DNA of 64,000 nucleotides. Origin: MR-S7 sp000400995 (GTDB lineage Bacteria; Pseudomonadota; Gammaproteobacteria; Burkholderiales; Burkholderiaceae_C). Location of the stretch: the NCBI RefSeq assembly GCF_045291395.1, contig NZ_CP152342.1, positions 1 to 64,000 on the forward strand, written 5' to 3'. Under the pieces are notes generated by a model. The model was not told the DNA's origin. It saw nothing but the letters and a program-made list of their open reading frames with translations, and did not search any database. Positions 30,020 through 39,496 of this stretch are shown in pieces. Made by a program: the position numbers and the translations under genes. Every line of letters starts with the position of its first letter. Position 1 is the first letter of the stretch.

Positions 30020-31414
30020 ATGAGCGCCACACCTGACCCCTTGTTCATCGTGCTGGCGGATTCGCTGGAGCGGCAGATCCGGGGCGGCGCATACCGCAGC
30101 GGCGACAAGCTGCCCTCGCTGCGGGAGATCGCGGCATCGCGCGGCTACGGCAAGAACACGGTGGTCTCGGCCTTCGAACTGCTGGTGGCCCGGGGGCTGG
30201 TGGAGCCCCGGCGCGGCGCGGGCTTCTTCGTCAAGGAGGCCGTGCACCAGGTCCACCAGGCCGGCGAGAGCGCCGACAACCCGTCGCGGCGCCGGGCCAT
30301 GGACATCGTCTGGCTCATGCGCATGCAGCTGCGCAACGAGCCCGGGCAACTGGCGGTGGGCGATGCGTTCCCGCCGTCCGAATGGCTGGCCGGGGCGCGG
30401 CTGGATCGCTCGCACCACAAGGTGGCGCGCGGTGGACTGGGCGCGCTGTTCCGCTACGGCGACCGGCTGGGCTACGCCCCGCTGCGCCACCGCCTCGTGC
30501 GGCGCCTGGCGGACGTGGGCATCGATGCCCACCCCCAGCAGATCGTGCTGACCCACGGCGCCAACGAGGCCATGGACCTGATCGTGCGCTACTTCGTTCC
30601 GCCCGGCGGCGTGGTGCTGATCGACGACCCCGGCTACTACCCGCTGCTGGGCAAGCTGCACCTGGCCGGCGCCCGGATCGTGGGTGTGCCGCGCCTGGCG
30701 GACGGCCCCGACCTGCAGGCGCTGGAACACGTGCTCCAGGCCGAGCGCCCGCGCCTCTTCTTCACGCAGTCGCTGGCCCACAACCCCACGGGCTCTGACC
30801 TGTCGCTGGCCAAGGCACAGGCGGTGCTGCGCCTGGCCGAGCAGCACAACTTGCTGCTGGTCGAGAACGATGCGCTGAGCGACTTCCGCCCCGCCACGGC
30901 GCCGCGGCTGTCGGCGCTGGACGGACTGGAGCGCACGCTCTACCTCGGCAGCTTCTCCAAGTCGCTGTCGGCCGCGCTGCGCGTGGGCTACGTCGCCTGC
31001 AGCGCGGACCTGGCGCAGGACCTGGCCGACCTCAAGATCCTCACGGCCGTCAGCAGCTCGGAATACGCCGAGCGCGCCGTCGAGACGCTGCTGGCCGAGC
31101 GGCGCCATGCCAGGCACCTGGAGCAACTGCGGGCCCAACTGGCCGAGGCCACCCACAACGCCTACGCACTGCTCGACCGCATGGGGGCCGAGGTGTTCGT
31201 GCGCCCCGCGCACTCGCTGTTCATCTGGGCGCGCTGGCGCGGCTTCGACGATGCCCAGGCGCTCGCCCAGTCCATGCTGGACATGGACATCGTGATGGCG
31301 CCCGGCAACATCTTCAGCGTGGACAGCGAGCGGGTCAGCCCCTGGTCGCGCTGCAATCCGCACGCGGTGCAGGATCCGCGCTTCGCGCGCGCGCTGGAGC
31401 GGCTTCGCGGATGA
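30020..31414 (+). CDS. MocR-type regulator (GntR HTH fused to aminotransferase fold)
   Basis: This 464-residue protein has an N-terminal GntR winged HTH (RSGDKLPSLREIAASRGYGKNTVVSAFELLVARGLVEPRRGAGFFV) joined to a fold-type I PLP aminotransferase domain. The PLP-binding Lys is in GSFSKSLSAALRVGY, preceded by NPTGSDL and ENDALSDF. MocR regulators sense PLP plus an amino compound or use the fold as a ligand pocket. It diverges from HMG-CoA reductase and faces the 10-kb Liv/GMC gene train, so either could be its target. Confidence 0.92.
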   Translation: MSATPDPLFIVLADSLERQIRGGAYRSGDKLPSLREIAASRGYGKNTVVSAFELLVARGLVEPRRGAGFFVKEAVHQVHQAGESADNPSRRRAMDIVWLMRMQLRNEPGQLAVGDAFPPSEWLAGARLDRSHHKVARGGLGALFRYGDRLGYAPLRHRLVRRLADVGIDAHPQQIVLTHGANEAMDLIVRYFVPPGGVVLIDDPGYYPLLGKLHLAGARIVGVPRLADGPDLQALEHVLQAERPRLFFTQSLAHNPTGSDLSLAKAQAVLRLAEQHNLLLVENDALSDFRPATAPRLSALDGLERTLYLGSFSKSLSAALRVGYVACSADLAQDLADLKILTAVSSSEYAERAVETLLAERRHARHLEQLRAQLAEATHNAYALLDRMGAEVFVRPAHSLFIWARWRGFDDAQALAQSMLDMDIVMAPGNIFSVDSERVSPWSRCNPHAVQDPRFARALERLRG

Positions 31415-31426
31415 GGGCATGGCGTT

Positions 31427-33076
31427 TCAGCCTTGGGCCTTCTTCTGGCGCTTCTTCCACGCACGCAGGTCGTGCATGCCCGGCAGCGTGCGCGGGTCCA
31501 CGCCCGGGCCGAAGATGCTGTGCTTCTGGATCTTCTGCGTGCCCGTGGTCGGGATCTGCTCGCTGAACCAGACCCAGCCCGGCGTCTTGAAGTACGCGAG
31601 CCCAGCCTCGCAATGCGCGAACAACGAGCGCAGCAGGGCCTGCGTGTCCGGTGCCTTGCGTGCATGGGGCTTGAGCACGATGCAGGCCAGCACTTCCTCT
31701 TCGCGGATGTCGTCGGGCACGGCCATGACGGCGGCCATCTCCACGTCGGGGTGCGTCAGCAGCCAGGCCTCGACCTCGGCCGCGGCGATGTTCTCGCCCG
31801 AGCGGCGGATGATGTTCTTGCGCCGCTCCACGAAGTGCAGCATGCCCGTGGCGTCCCGCGTGACCACGTCGCCGGTGTGGAACCAGCCGCCGCGCCACGC
31901 GGCCTCGGTGGCGGGCTCGTCGTCGAGGTAGCCCGAGAAGAAGTCTTTGCGCGGCGTTGCGGCTGAATGGCGGATGAGCATTTCGCCGGGCGTGCCGTCG
32001 GGCACGTCGTTGCCCGCATCGTCCGCCACGCGCACGTCGATGCCGGGCGTGGCGCGGCCGAAGGCGCGCGTGCCCACCTGGCGCGGGGGCTGGCAGTCGA
32101 TGAGGATGCGCACGTTCTCGGTCATGCCCCAGAGTTCGAGCAGCGGGAAGCCGAAGCGCTCTTCGAACGCCGCGTGCAGTTGCGGCTCCACGCCCGCGCC
32201 CATGCCGAAGCGCACGCAGTGGTCTTTGTCGCCGGGTGAAGGCGGCTGCACGCAGAGCATCTGCACGATCACGCCCAGGTAGTGGACGATAGTGGCGCGC
32301 GTATCGCGCACCTCGCTCCACCAGCGCGTGGGCTGGAAGCGGTCGGTCTGGATCTGGCAGTTGCCCGTGAGCAGCGCCGCTTGGAACGAGAGGATGGACG
32401 CGTTGACGTGGAACAGCGGCAGCGGGTTGTAGATGCGCTCGCCCTCGGGCCGGAAATCGACGAGGCCACCGCGCGTGGCGTAGTAGGCGCCAGCGGCCAG
32501 CTCGTAGCGGTGCGAGAGCACGCAGCCCTTGGGCCGGCCCGTGGTGCCCGAGGTGTAGAGGATGCTTGCGGGCGTGTCGGCCTCGGGCGTCCAGTCCGTC
32601 GCTGGCGAGGGAGATGGAGGCAGGGCGGCGTCGAACTGCTCGAAGACCACGGTGGGCGGCTGCCACGTGGCCTCGCGCGCGCCGGCCTGCCAGTCGGCCT
32701 GGCGCGACTGCAGCACCACGGCCAGGTCCACGTGCGCGTGGTCGATCAGGTAGGCCAGCTCGCGCGGGCGGTAGTCGGGGTTGACGGGCACGCAGCAGAT
32801 GCCCAGCGCATTCATCGCCAGTTTGTGCAGCATGTGCTCCAGGCGGTTTTCCAGCAGCAGGGCGATGCGGTGGCCCTTGCCGTAGCCCGCCGTGCGGTAG
32901 CGGTCCATGAGCCCTTGCATCGCCTGTGCTGCTTGCGCATAGGTGATGGTGCGGCCCTCGGGGTCGTAGGCGCGCGCGGGGTTGGGCGGGGCCACCAGCA
33001 GGGGCCGGTCGCCGAATTCGGCGGCGGCCTCCTGCAGCACGCCGCCGATGGTGGCGTTTTCATGCGGAGTCAGCAT
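31427..33076 (-). CDS. Acyl-CoA synthetase (AMP-forming)
   Basis: This 549-residue ANL-family ligase shows LYTSGTTGRPKGCVLSHRYE (P-loop), LELWGMTENVRI (A5), WFHTGDVVTRDATG (A7) and RRSGENIAAAEVE. The C-terminal Lys is in the TGTQKIQKHSIFG segment. It would activate a carboxylic acid to its CoA ester. As last gene of the minus-strand train after two GMC dehydrogenases and a Liv transporter, it probably activates the acid produced by oxidation of the imported alcohol. Its start overlaps the upstream GMC gene by 7 bp. The substrate is unknown; crotonobetaine/carnitine-ligase-like enzymes are nearest in feel. Confidence 0.9.
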   Translation of the reverse strand: MLTPHENATIGGVLQEAAAEFGDRPLLVAPPNPARAYDPEGRTITYAQAAQAMQGLMDRYRTAGYGKGHRIALLLENRLEHMLHKLAMNALGICCVPVNPDYRPRELAYLIDHAHVDLAVVLQSRQADWQAGAREATWQPPTVVFEQFDAALPPSPSPATDWTPEADTPASILYTSGTTGRPKGCVLSHRYELAAGAYYATRGGLVDFRPEGERIYNPLPLFHVNASILSFQAALLTGNCQIQTDRFQPTRWWSEVRDTRATIVHYLGVIVQMLCVQPPSPGDKDHCVRFGMGAGVEPQLHAAFEERFGFPLLELWGMTENVRILIDCQPPRQVGTRAFGRATPGIDVRVADDAGNDVPDGTPGEMLIRHSAATPRKDFFSGYLDDEPATEAAWRGGWFHTGDVVTRDATGMLHFVERRKNIIRRSGENIAAAEVEAWLLTHPDVEMAAVMAVPDDIREEEVLACIVLKPHARKAPDTQALLRSLFAHCEAGLAYFKTPGWVWFSEQIPTTGTQKIQKHSIFGPGVDPRTLPGMHDLRAWKKRQKKAQG

Positions 33077-34698
33077 GGGTTTCTTCCCAGAATGAGGTCG
33101 GCCGCCTTCTCGCCGATCATCATCGACGCGGCGCAGATGTTGGCCGAGGGGATGGCCGGGATGACCGACGAATCGGCCACGCGCAGGCCCTGCAAGCCGT
33201 GCACGCGCAACTGCGCATCGACCACGGCGCCCGCTTCGGGCGACGGCCCCATGCGCGCCGTGCCGCAAAGGTGGTACGACGAGACGCCGTAGCGGCGGAT
33301 GTAGGCAAGGATGTCCTCGTCGCTCTCCGCGTGCTTGCCCGGCATGGCCTCGGTCTCGAAGAAGGGGGCGAGCGCCTGGGTGCGCAGCAGGCCGCGCGCC
33401 AGGCGCACGCCGGCGGTGAGCACGCGCACGTCTTCCTCGTGCGCCAGGTAGTTGGGGCGGATCAGCGGGTCGGCCCACGGGTCGTTCGACCGCAGCCGCA
33501 CTTCGCCCTCGCTGCGCGGGCGGTGCGCCCAGACGCCGCAGGTCATGCCGGGGTAGGTGTCGAGCTGGCCCACGTAGCCCTCGCGGTAGCTGGCCGGGGT
33601 GAACACGCCTTGCAGGTCGGGCCGCACGCCGTCGCCCAGGCCCGAATGCCAGAAGAAGTGCACGAGCGAGGGGCTCAACGCGAGGATGTTGGGCTTGCCC
33701 GCGAGCCAGCGCGCCGCCTGCGCCCACAGGCGCGGCACGCGCGCCAGTTCGTTGATGGTCACCGCGCTGCCGCGCCGCACGTGCCCGACCACGCGCACCG
33801 AGAAGTGGTCTTTCAAATGCGCGCCCACGCCCGCGAGGGGGCGCACCACTGGCAGGCCCAGCGCCTGCAACTGATCGGCAGGGCCGATGCCCGAGAGCTG
33901 CAGCAGCCGGGGCGTGTTGATCGCGCCCGCGCAGACGATCACCTCGCGCCGCGCGCCGACCGCTTTGGCATTCCCCTGCGGGCCGCCGTGCGCGTAGGCC
34001 ACGCCCACGGCGCGCGTGCCGTCGAACACGATGCGCGTGGCCTGCGCATGGGTGCGCACCGCCAGGTTGCGCGGGGGCTGGCGCAGGTAGCCGCGCGCCG
34101 TGCTCTGGCGCCAGCCGCGGTGGATGGTGCGCTGGAAGTAGCCCACGCCCGCCTGGGTGTCGCCGTTGTAGTCGGGGTTGCGCGGCAGGCCCTGCTCCTG
34201 CGCGCCCGCGATGAAGGCTTCGCAGATCGGGTGCGTCCAGTCGATGGGCGTCACCGGCACGCGGCCCGCCGTGCCGCGCCGCGTGCTGCTGGCGGGGCCC
34301 AGCCAGCGCTCGTTGCGCTGGAAGTAGGGCAGTACCTCGGCGAACGACCAGCCGGGGTTGCCCAGCGCGGCCCAGCCGTCGTAGTCCTCGGCCTGGCCCC
34401 GGTTGTAGATCAGGCCGTTGATCGCGCTCGACCCGCCCAGGGTCTTGCCCTGCGGCAGCGGCACGCGCCTGTCCAGCGTGCGCGCATCGGGCTCGGAGCC
34501 ATACGTCCACGTATAGCCAGGGTCGAACAGCATCTTGATGAAGCCAGCCGGCAGGTGCAGGTAGGGGTGGCGGTCGGGTGGCCCGGCTTCGAGCAGGCAG
34601 ACGCTGATGGCCGGGTCTTCGGCCAGCCGCCGCGCCACGATGGCGCCGGCCGCGCCCGCGCCGACCACCACGTAGTCGAAGCTTTCCGCGAAGTCCAC
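33070..34698 (-). CDS. GMC-family FAD alcohol dehydrogenase (paralogue 1)
   Basis: This 542-residue glucose-methanol-choline oxidoreductase has the FAD motif YVVVGAGAAGAIVARRL, the GMC signature GKTLGGSSAINGLIYNRGQ and the second signature AGAINTPRLLQLSGIG. The C-terminal active-site His lies in SSYHLCGTARMG, and the protein ends in an ICAASMMIGEKAADLIL helix. It oxidises a primary alcohol to an aldehyde. The GTG start at 34698 is chosen because GGAGG lies 8 bases upstream; a GTG at 34725 would overlap livF. No signal peptide, so it acts in the cytoplasm. Confidence 0.9.
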   Translation of the reverse strand: MDFAESFDYVVVGAGAAGAIVARRLAEDPAISVCLLEAGPPDRHPYLHLPAGFIKMLFDPGYTWTYGSEPDARTLDRRVPLPQGKTLGGSSAINGLIYNRGQAEDYDGWAALGNPGWSFAEVLPYFQRNERWLGPASSTRRGTAGRVPVTPIDWTHPICEAFIAGAQEQGLPRNPDYNGDTQAGVGYFQRTIHRGWRQSTARGYLRQPPRNLAVRTHAQATRIVFDGTRAVGVAYAHGGPQGNAKAVGARREVIVCAGAINTPRLLQLSGIGPADQLQALGLPVVRPLAGVGAHLKDHFSVRVVGHVRRGSAVTINELARVPRLWAQAARWLAGKPNILALSPSLVHFFWHSGLGDGVRPDLQGVFTPASYREGYVGQLDTYPGMTCGVWAHRPRSEGEVRLRSNDPWADPLIRPNYLAHEEDVRVLTAGVRLARGLLRTQALAPFFETEAMPGKHAESDEDILAYIRRYGVSSYHLCGTARMGPSPEAGAVVDAQLRVHGLQGLRVADSSVIPAIPSANICAASMMIGEKAADLILGRNPC

Positions 34699-34699
34699 G

Positions 34700-35422
34700 T
34701 CAATGCCCTCCGAGGTAGGCGGCACGCACCTTGGGGTCGCGGCGCAGTTCGCGGCCGGGGCCTTCCAGCGTGATGCGCCCGGTCTCCAGCACGTAGCCCC
34801 GGTCGGCCACGGCCAGGGCCTGGTTGGCCATCTGCTCCACCAGCAGGATGGTCACGCCCAGCGTGCGCAGGCTGCGGATGGTGTCGAAGATTTCCTTGAC
34901 GATCAGGGGCGCCAGGCCCAGCGAGGGCTCATCGAGCAGCAGCAGTTGGGGCCGCGCCATCAGCGCGCGGGCGATGGCCAGCATCTGCTGCTCGCCGCCG
35001 GACATGGTGCCCGCCATCTGCTGCTGGCGCTCGCCCAGGCGCGGGAAGCGCTCGAACTGGGCCTGTATGTCGGCCTCGATCTCCGCCGCGCCGGCGTCGC
35101 GGTGGTAGGCGCCCAGCAGCAGGTTGTCGCGCACGGTCTGGTCGGCGAACACCTGCCGGCCTTCGGGCGACTGCGCGATGCCCAGCGCCACGCGCCGGTG
35201 GCCGAGCGTGGCGGCAAGATCCTGGCCTTGAAAGAGCACGCGCCCGGCCTTCGCGGGCTCCAGGCCCGAGATGCAGCGCATCAGCGTGCTCTTGCCCGCG
35301 CCGTTGCCGCCGATGATGGTGACCACCTCGCCCGCCCGCACGTGCAGCGAGACGCCCTTCAATGCCTGCACGGCGCCGTAGTGCACGTGCAGGTCGTCGA
35401 TGCGCAGCAGTTCATCGGACAT
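34700..35422 (-). CDS. livF: Branched-chain amino acid-type ABC transporter ATPase LivF
   Basis: This 240-residue ATPase has Walker A GGNGAGKST (about residues 38-46), signature MSGGEQQMLAIARALM, Walker B LLLLDEPSLGLAP and a switch His region. Length and the YLGGH C-terminus are typical of LivF. Its start overlaps the livM-livG fusion gene by 11 bp. With LivH, LivMG and the binding protein it makes a complete HAAT-type importer, whose substrate need not be an amino acid given the catabolic neighbours. Confidence 0.93.
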   Translation of the reverse strand: MSDELLRIDDLHVHYGAVQALKGVSLHVRAGEVVTIIGGNGAGKSTLMRCISGLEPAKAGRVLFQGQDLAATLGHRRVALGIAQSPEGRQVFADQTVRDNLLLGAYHRDAGAAEIEADIQAQFERFPRLGERQQQMAGTMSGGEQQMLAIARALMARPQLLLLDEPSLGLAPLIVKEIFDTIRSLRTLGVTILLVEQMANQALAVADRGYVLETGRITLEGPGRELRRDPKVRAAYLGGH

Positions 35423-37205
35423 GGGCGTCCTCCTCTTCGTCCGCGTCGTCGGTGCCCAGGTAGGCCGCGATCACGCGCGGGTCGTTCTGTACCTGCGCGG
35501 GCGCGCCCTCGGCGATCTTCTGGCCGTAGTCGAGCACGATCACGTGGTCGGACACGGCCATCACCAAGTCCATGTGGTGCTCGATCAGCAGCACGGTGAT
35601 GCCCAGGTCGCGGATGCGCAGGATCACCTGCGCCAGCTCCTGCGTCTCCTGCGGGTTCAGGCCGGCGGCGGGCTCGTCGAGCAGCAGCAGGCGCGGGTGC
35701 GTGGCCAGCGCGCGCGCCAGCTCCAGGCGGCGCTGCACGCCGTAGGGCAGGCTGCCGGCGATCTCCTGCGCCTTGTCCTTGAGGCCCAGGGCGTCGAGGA
35801 TTTGCAGCGCCTCGTCGCGCGCGGCGCGCTCGGCCGCGCCGCCGCGCCCCAGCAGGCTGCCGAAGAAGCCCGTGGGAATGTGCGCGTGCAGGCCGAGCTT
35901 CACGTTGTCCAGCACCGACATGCCCGCGAACAGCTTGAGGTTCTGGAAGGTGCGCCCCAGGCCCGCGCGCGCGATACGGTAGGGCGGCAGGCCGGTCACG
36001 TCGCGCCCGTTGAAGCGGATGCTGCCCTTGTCCGGCGGCACGATGCCCGAGAGGATGTTGAGCAGCGTGGTCTTGCCCGCGCCGTTGGGCCCGATCAGCG
36101 AGTGCACGTGCCCGGCGCGGATGCGCACGTCCACGTGGTTCGTGGGCACCACGCCGCCGTAGGCTTTGTAGAGGCCCTGGGCTTCAAGCAGCATGTCGGT
36201 GGAAGCGGCTTCGCCGCGCGGGCGCCAGGGCGCGAGCTGCTGGGGCAGCGGCTCGGGCGGCAGCAAGCCGGGCGCCCATTGGCGCGCCATCTTCTTCACG
36301 AAGCCGGCCAGCCCGTCGGGCATGGCGTAGAGCGCGAACAGCAACAGCGCGCCGTAGGTGAAATGCTGCACGCCGGGCCAGCGCGAGAGGAACGCGTCCA
36401 GCAGCGTGAGCACCACCGCGCCCAGCAGCGGCCCGTAGACCGAATGCCCGCCGAACAGCACCATCAGCAGGATGAAGACCGACAGGTTGAAGGTGATGAA
36501 GTCGGAGTTGATGTACTGGTTCTGCTGCGCGATCAGCGCGCCCGCCAGCCCGCAGGTGACGGCGCTGATCACGAAGGCCAGCACCTTGAAGCGGTAGACG
36601 CTGATGCCCACGCTCTCGGCCGCCACCTCGGCGGTGTTCACGGCCATGAAGGCGCGCCCGAACCGCCCGCGCAGCAGCAGGCGCAGCATCACGTGCAGCG
36701 CCACGCCCAGCAGCAGCACGAACCACACCCAATGTTTGGAGCTGAACATGGTGCCGCCCAGTGACAGCGGCAGCACGCCGTAGATGCCCTGCTGGCCCGC
36801 GAACACGTCCTGCCATTCGGAGACGATTTTCTCCACCACGATGCCGAAGCCGATGGTCACCATGGCCAGCGCCGGGCCCTTCACGCGCAGCGCGGGCAGC
36901 GCGATGACGATGCCGAAGATGCCGGCCATCACGCCGGCCGCGGCGAAGGCCGGCCACGGGTTCCAGCCCCAGCGCGCGGTGAACAGCGCCACGGTGTAGG
37001 CGCCCACGGCGAACAGGCCCGCGTGGCCCAGCGACTTCTGCCCGGTGTAGCCCACCAGCACGTTCATGCCCGCGGCGGCGATGTAGTTGACGCCGATGAG
37101 GAACAGCACGCGCAGGTAGAAATCGTTGTCGGTGAACAGCGGCACGGCCGCCGCCAGCGCGGCGACGATGGCGAGCCAGAGATAGTGTTTGCTTTCGCTG
37201 CCCAT
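35412..37205 (-). CDS. livM-livG: Fused LivM permease - LivG ATPase
   Basis: This 597-residue protein combines a permease (residues 1-330, about eight to ten membrane helices, with the LivM block LGHAGLFAVGAYTVAL and ALRVKGPALAMVTIGFGIVVE) and an ATPase (about 345-597: Walker A GPNGAGKTT near 370, signature region LPYGVQRRLELARALA, Walker B LLLLDEPAAGLNP). In the ATPase signature LSGGQ is replaced by LPYGVQ, as usual in LivG. Such fusions occur in several proteobacteria. The start at 37205 shares one base with the livH stop (TGATG). Confidence 0.93.
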   Translation of the reverse strand: MGSESKHYLWLAIVAALAAAVPLFTDNDFYLRVLFLIGVNYIAAAGMNVLVGYTGQKSLGHAGLFAVGAYTVALFTARWGWNPWPAFAAAGVMAGIFGIVIALPALRVKGPALAMVTIGFGIVVEKIVSEWQDVFAGQQGIYGVLPLSLGGTMFSSKHWVWFVLLLGVALHVMLRLLLRGRFGRAFMAVNTAEVAAESVGISVYRFKVLAFVISAVTCGLAGALIAQQNQYINSDFITFNLSVFILLMVLFGGHSVYGPLLGAVVLTLLDAFLSRWPGVQHFTYGALLLFALYAMPDGLAGFVKKMARQWAPGLLPPEPLPQQLAPWRPRGEAASTDMLLEAQGLYKAYGGVVPTNHVDVRIRAGHVHSLIGPNGAGKTTLLNILSGIVPPDKGSIRFNGRDVTGLPPYRIARAGLGRTFQNLKLFAGMSVLDNVKLGLHAHIPTGFFGSLLGRGGAAERAARDEALQILDALGLKDKAQEIAGSLPYGVQRRLELARALATHPRLLLLDEPAAGLNPQETQELAQVILRIRDLGITVLLIEHHMDLVMAVSDHVIVLDYGQKIAEGAPAQVQNDPRVIAAYLGTDDADEEEDAHVR

Positions 37206-38125
37206 CACACCTTCTCCACGATGCGCTGGCCCAGCAGCCCCTGCGGGCGCACCACGAGCACGACGATGATGAGCACGAAGATGCTGATCTCGCGCAGCTC
37301 CGCGTGCCACAGGCCCACCAGCGCCTCGATCACGCCGAGGATGAAGCCCCCCAGCATGCAGCCGCGCGGGCTGGTGAGCCCGCCCAGGATGGCCGACGAG
37401 AAGGCTTTCAGCGCCAGTGTCATGCCCATGAAGACCGACGCGGTGGTGATCGGCGCGATCAGCAGCCCGGCGAGGCCCGCGAGGCTGGAGCTGATGACGA
37501 AGGCCAGCACCACGATGGCACTGACGTTGATGCCCATCAGCGTGGCGGCGGCGCCGTTCTGCGCCACGGCGCGCACGGCCTTGCCGATCTTGGTGCGGCG
37601 CATCACCCAGTCCAGCGTGAGCAGCACGGCCACGCTGGCCACGAGCACCAGCACTTCCTGCGGCAGCACGCCCGCGCCGCCGATGCGGATCACGTCGCTG
37701 CCCAGCGGCGAGGGCATGACCAGCGGCGACGGCCCCCAGATGGCCAGCGCCGTGTTCTGGATGATGATGCCGAAGCCGATGGTGCTCATCACCCAGGCCA
37801 TGCCGCCCTGGCCCACGAAGGGCCGCACGGCCGCGTAGTAGAGCAGCACGCCCAGCAGCGCCAGCACCGCCATGGAGCCGACGAGGCTCAGCAGGTAGCG
37901 CGTCATCGTCACCTCTTCGGGCAGCAGCGCGTCGGTCATCTGCTTGCCCGCGAGCAGCAGCAGCACCGAGACCGCGACGAAGGCCCCGGCCACCAGGAAC
38001 TCGCCCTGGCCGAAGTTCAGCGTCTTGGTGGTGTTGAAGGTGATGTTGAAGCCCACGGCCACGAGCGCGTAGATGCTGCCCAGGGCCAGGCCGCTGAAGA
38101 TCGCCTGGAGTATCGATTCGGCCAT
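37205..38125 (-). CDS. livH: Branched-chain amino acid-type ABC transporter permease LivH
   Basis: This 306-residue inner-membrane protein has about eight helices and the LivH landmarks GLALGSIYALVAVGFNITFNTTKTLNFGQGEF, VMSTIGFGIIIQN and KAFSSAILGGLTSPRGCMLGGFILGVIEAL. It pairs with the LivM half of the next gene. A large inverted repeat separates it from the binding-protein gene upstream, which may lower permease expression relative to binding protein. Confidence 0.94.
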   Translation of the reverse strand: MAESILQAIFSGLALGSIYALVAVGFNITFNTTKTLNFGQGEFLVAGAFVAVSVLLLLAGKQMTDALLPEEVTMTRYLLSLVGSMAVLALLGVLLYYAAVRPFVGQGGMAWVMSTIGFGIIIQNTALAIWGPSPLVMPSPLGSDVIRIGGAGVLPQEVLVLVASVAVLLTLDWVMRRTKIGKAVRAVAQNGAAATLMGINVSAIVVLAFVISSSLAGLAGLLIAPITTASVFMGMTLALKAFSSAILGGLTSPRGCMLGGFILGVIEALVGLWHAELREISIFVLIIVVLVVRPQGLLGQRIVEKV

Positions 38126-38163
38126 GCGCTGCCTTCCGCTGACGCTGGAGATATCAAAAAAGT

Positions 38164-38241
38164 GAGCTGCTGGCGCTTGTCGTACAACGGTTTCAGTATG
38201 AAATCCATCTGAAACCGGCTTGTAGCAAGCGCAAGCAGCTC
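38164..38241. repeat. Long inverted repeat built from two opposed repeat copies (copy E)
   Basis: Arms 38164-38196 and 38209-38241 pair over about 33 bp with a 12-base loop. Both arms begin GAGCTGCT-GCGCTTG and end GGTTTCAG at the loop side. Each arm resembles half of the dispersed stem-loop family. It lies in the 128-bp gap between the binding-protein gene and livH, both on the minus strand, where REP-like hairpins often protect the upstream mRNA and reduce read-through. Confidence 0.8.
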
Positions 38242-38253
38242 CTGTTTTTCAGC

Positions 38254-39450
38254 TCACTGCTTGAGATCGGCAGGCGTGAGGGACTTGTACACGTCGTCCT
38301 GGAAGCGCTGCACCTCGGTGCCGTTCTTCCAGCGCGCGAGGTAGAAGTCGCCCACGTGCAGGCCCTCGTGCATGGTCTTGCTGAAGGGCTTGTCGTAGGT
38401 CTTGATGACGCCCTGTACGCCGCTGACGTTCTCCAGCGCGGCGGCGACCTTCTCGCCGTCGGTGGTGTTCGCCTGCTTCATCGCGGCGGCCAGCAGCATC
38501 ACCGAGTCGTAGGCCTGCGCGGCGCAGGGGAAGCAGGTCAGCGCGGGGAAGTTCTTGCGCACGCGCTCGCCCAGGGCCTTGGTCTTGGCGGAGGTGTCCT
38601 CGGTGGTGGACGCGGCCAGGATCAGGTGCTCGGACAGCTTGGGGCCGGTCATCTTCGGGAACAGCGAGCTCAGGTTGCCCCAGGTGCCCAGCGTGACGGG
38701 CATGTAGTTGATCTTCTCCATGCTGCGCACCACCTGCGCGGCGCCGTCGGCGATGCCGTAGATGATGACGGTGTCGGCCCCCGCGGCCTTGATCTTGTTG
38801 AGCTGCGAGGTCATGTCCGTGTCCTTGGGGCCGTACTTCTCGACGGCCACGGGCTTCACGCCGTGCAGCGCCAGCACCTCGGTCGCGTCCTTGATGCCGC
38901 CCTGGCCGTAGCCGGTGGAGTCGGCCAGCACGGCGATCTTCTTGTCCTTGGACGCCTTGACCGCATACGCGGCCAGCAGCGACACCTGCTCACGATCCAC
39001 CATCGACACGCGGAACAGGTAGTTCTGCGGCTCCTTGGCGTAGCGCGTGGTGATCTCGGTGGCCGTGCCGATGGGCACCACCACGGGGATCTTCTTCTGC
39101 TGCGGAATGTGCAGCCAGGCCAGTGCGTTGCCCGAGTTGGCGGGGCCGACCAGCGCCTGCACCTTCTCGCTGTCGAGCAGGTCCTGCACCGTCTGGATGG
39201 CCTTCGGCGGTGTGCCCTGGTCGTCGCGGATCACGCCGACCACCTTCTTGCCCAGGATGCCGCCGGCCTTGTTGACGTCCTCGATGGCGGCCTCGAAGCC
39301 CCAGCGCCCGGCGATGCCCAGCTCGGCCACGCCGCTGCCGGATTGGTCGGCCGTGTAGCCGATCTTGATGTCCTGCGCGTGGGCGGCGAAGGCGTAGGCC
39401 ACCGTGAGTGCGGCGGCTGCCGCTTGGGCGATCTGGCGGATTCCTGTCAT
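38254..39450 (-). CDS. Branched-chain amino acid-type ABC transporter binding protein
   Basis: This 398-residue periplasmic protein (Peripla_BP_6 fold) has a Sec signal ending AAHAQ near residue 26 and the family start IKIGYTADQSGSGVAELG. Further blocks are DVNKAGGILGKKVVGVIRDDQGTPPKA and QALVGPANSGNALAW. The start at 39450 has AGGAG 7 bp upstream. The Ser/Thr that bind the amino acid alpha-carboxylate in LivJ are not obviously kept, so another ligand is likely, in line with the alcohol-oxidising neighbours. Confidence 0.92.
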   Translation of the reverse strand: MTGIRQIAQAAAAALTVAYAFAAHAQDIKIGYTADQSGSGVAELGIAGRWGFEAAIEDVNKAGGILGKKVVGVIRDDQGTPPKAIQTVQDLLDSEKVQALVGPANSGNALAWLHIPQQKKIPVVVPIGTATEITTRYAKEPQNYLFRVSMVDREQVSLLAAYAVKASKDKKIAVLADSTGYGQGGIKDATEVLALHGVKPVAVEKYGPKDTDMTSQLNKIKAAGADTVIIYGIADGAAQVVRSMEKINYMPVTLGTWGNLSSLFPKMTGPKLSEHLILAASTTEDTSAKTKALGERVRKNFPALTCFPCAAQAYDSVMLLAAAMKQANTTDGEKVAAALENVSGVQGVIKTYDKPFSKTMHEGLHVGDFYLARWKNGTEVQRFQDDVYKSLTPADLKQ

Positions 39451-39496
39451 GGCTTGTCTCCTGTGGTGATGTGGTGCAGCGAAGCAATGTAAGCCT

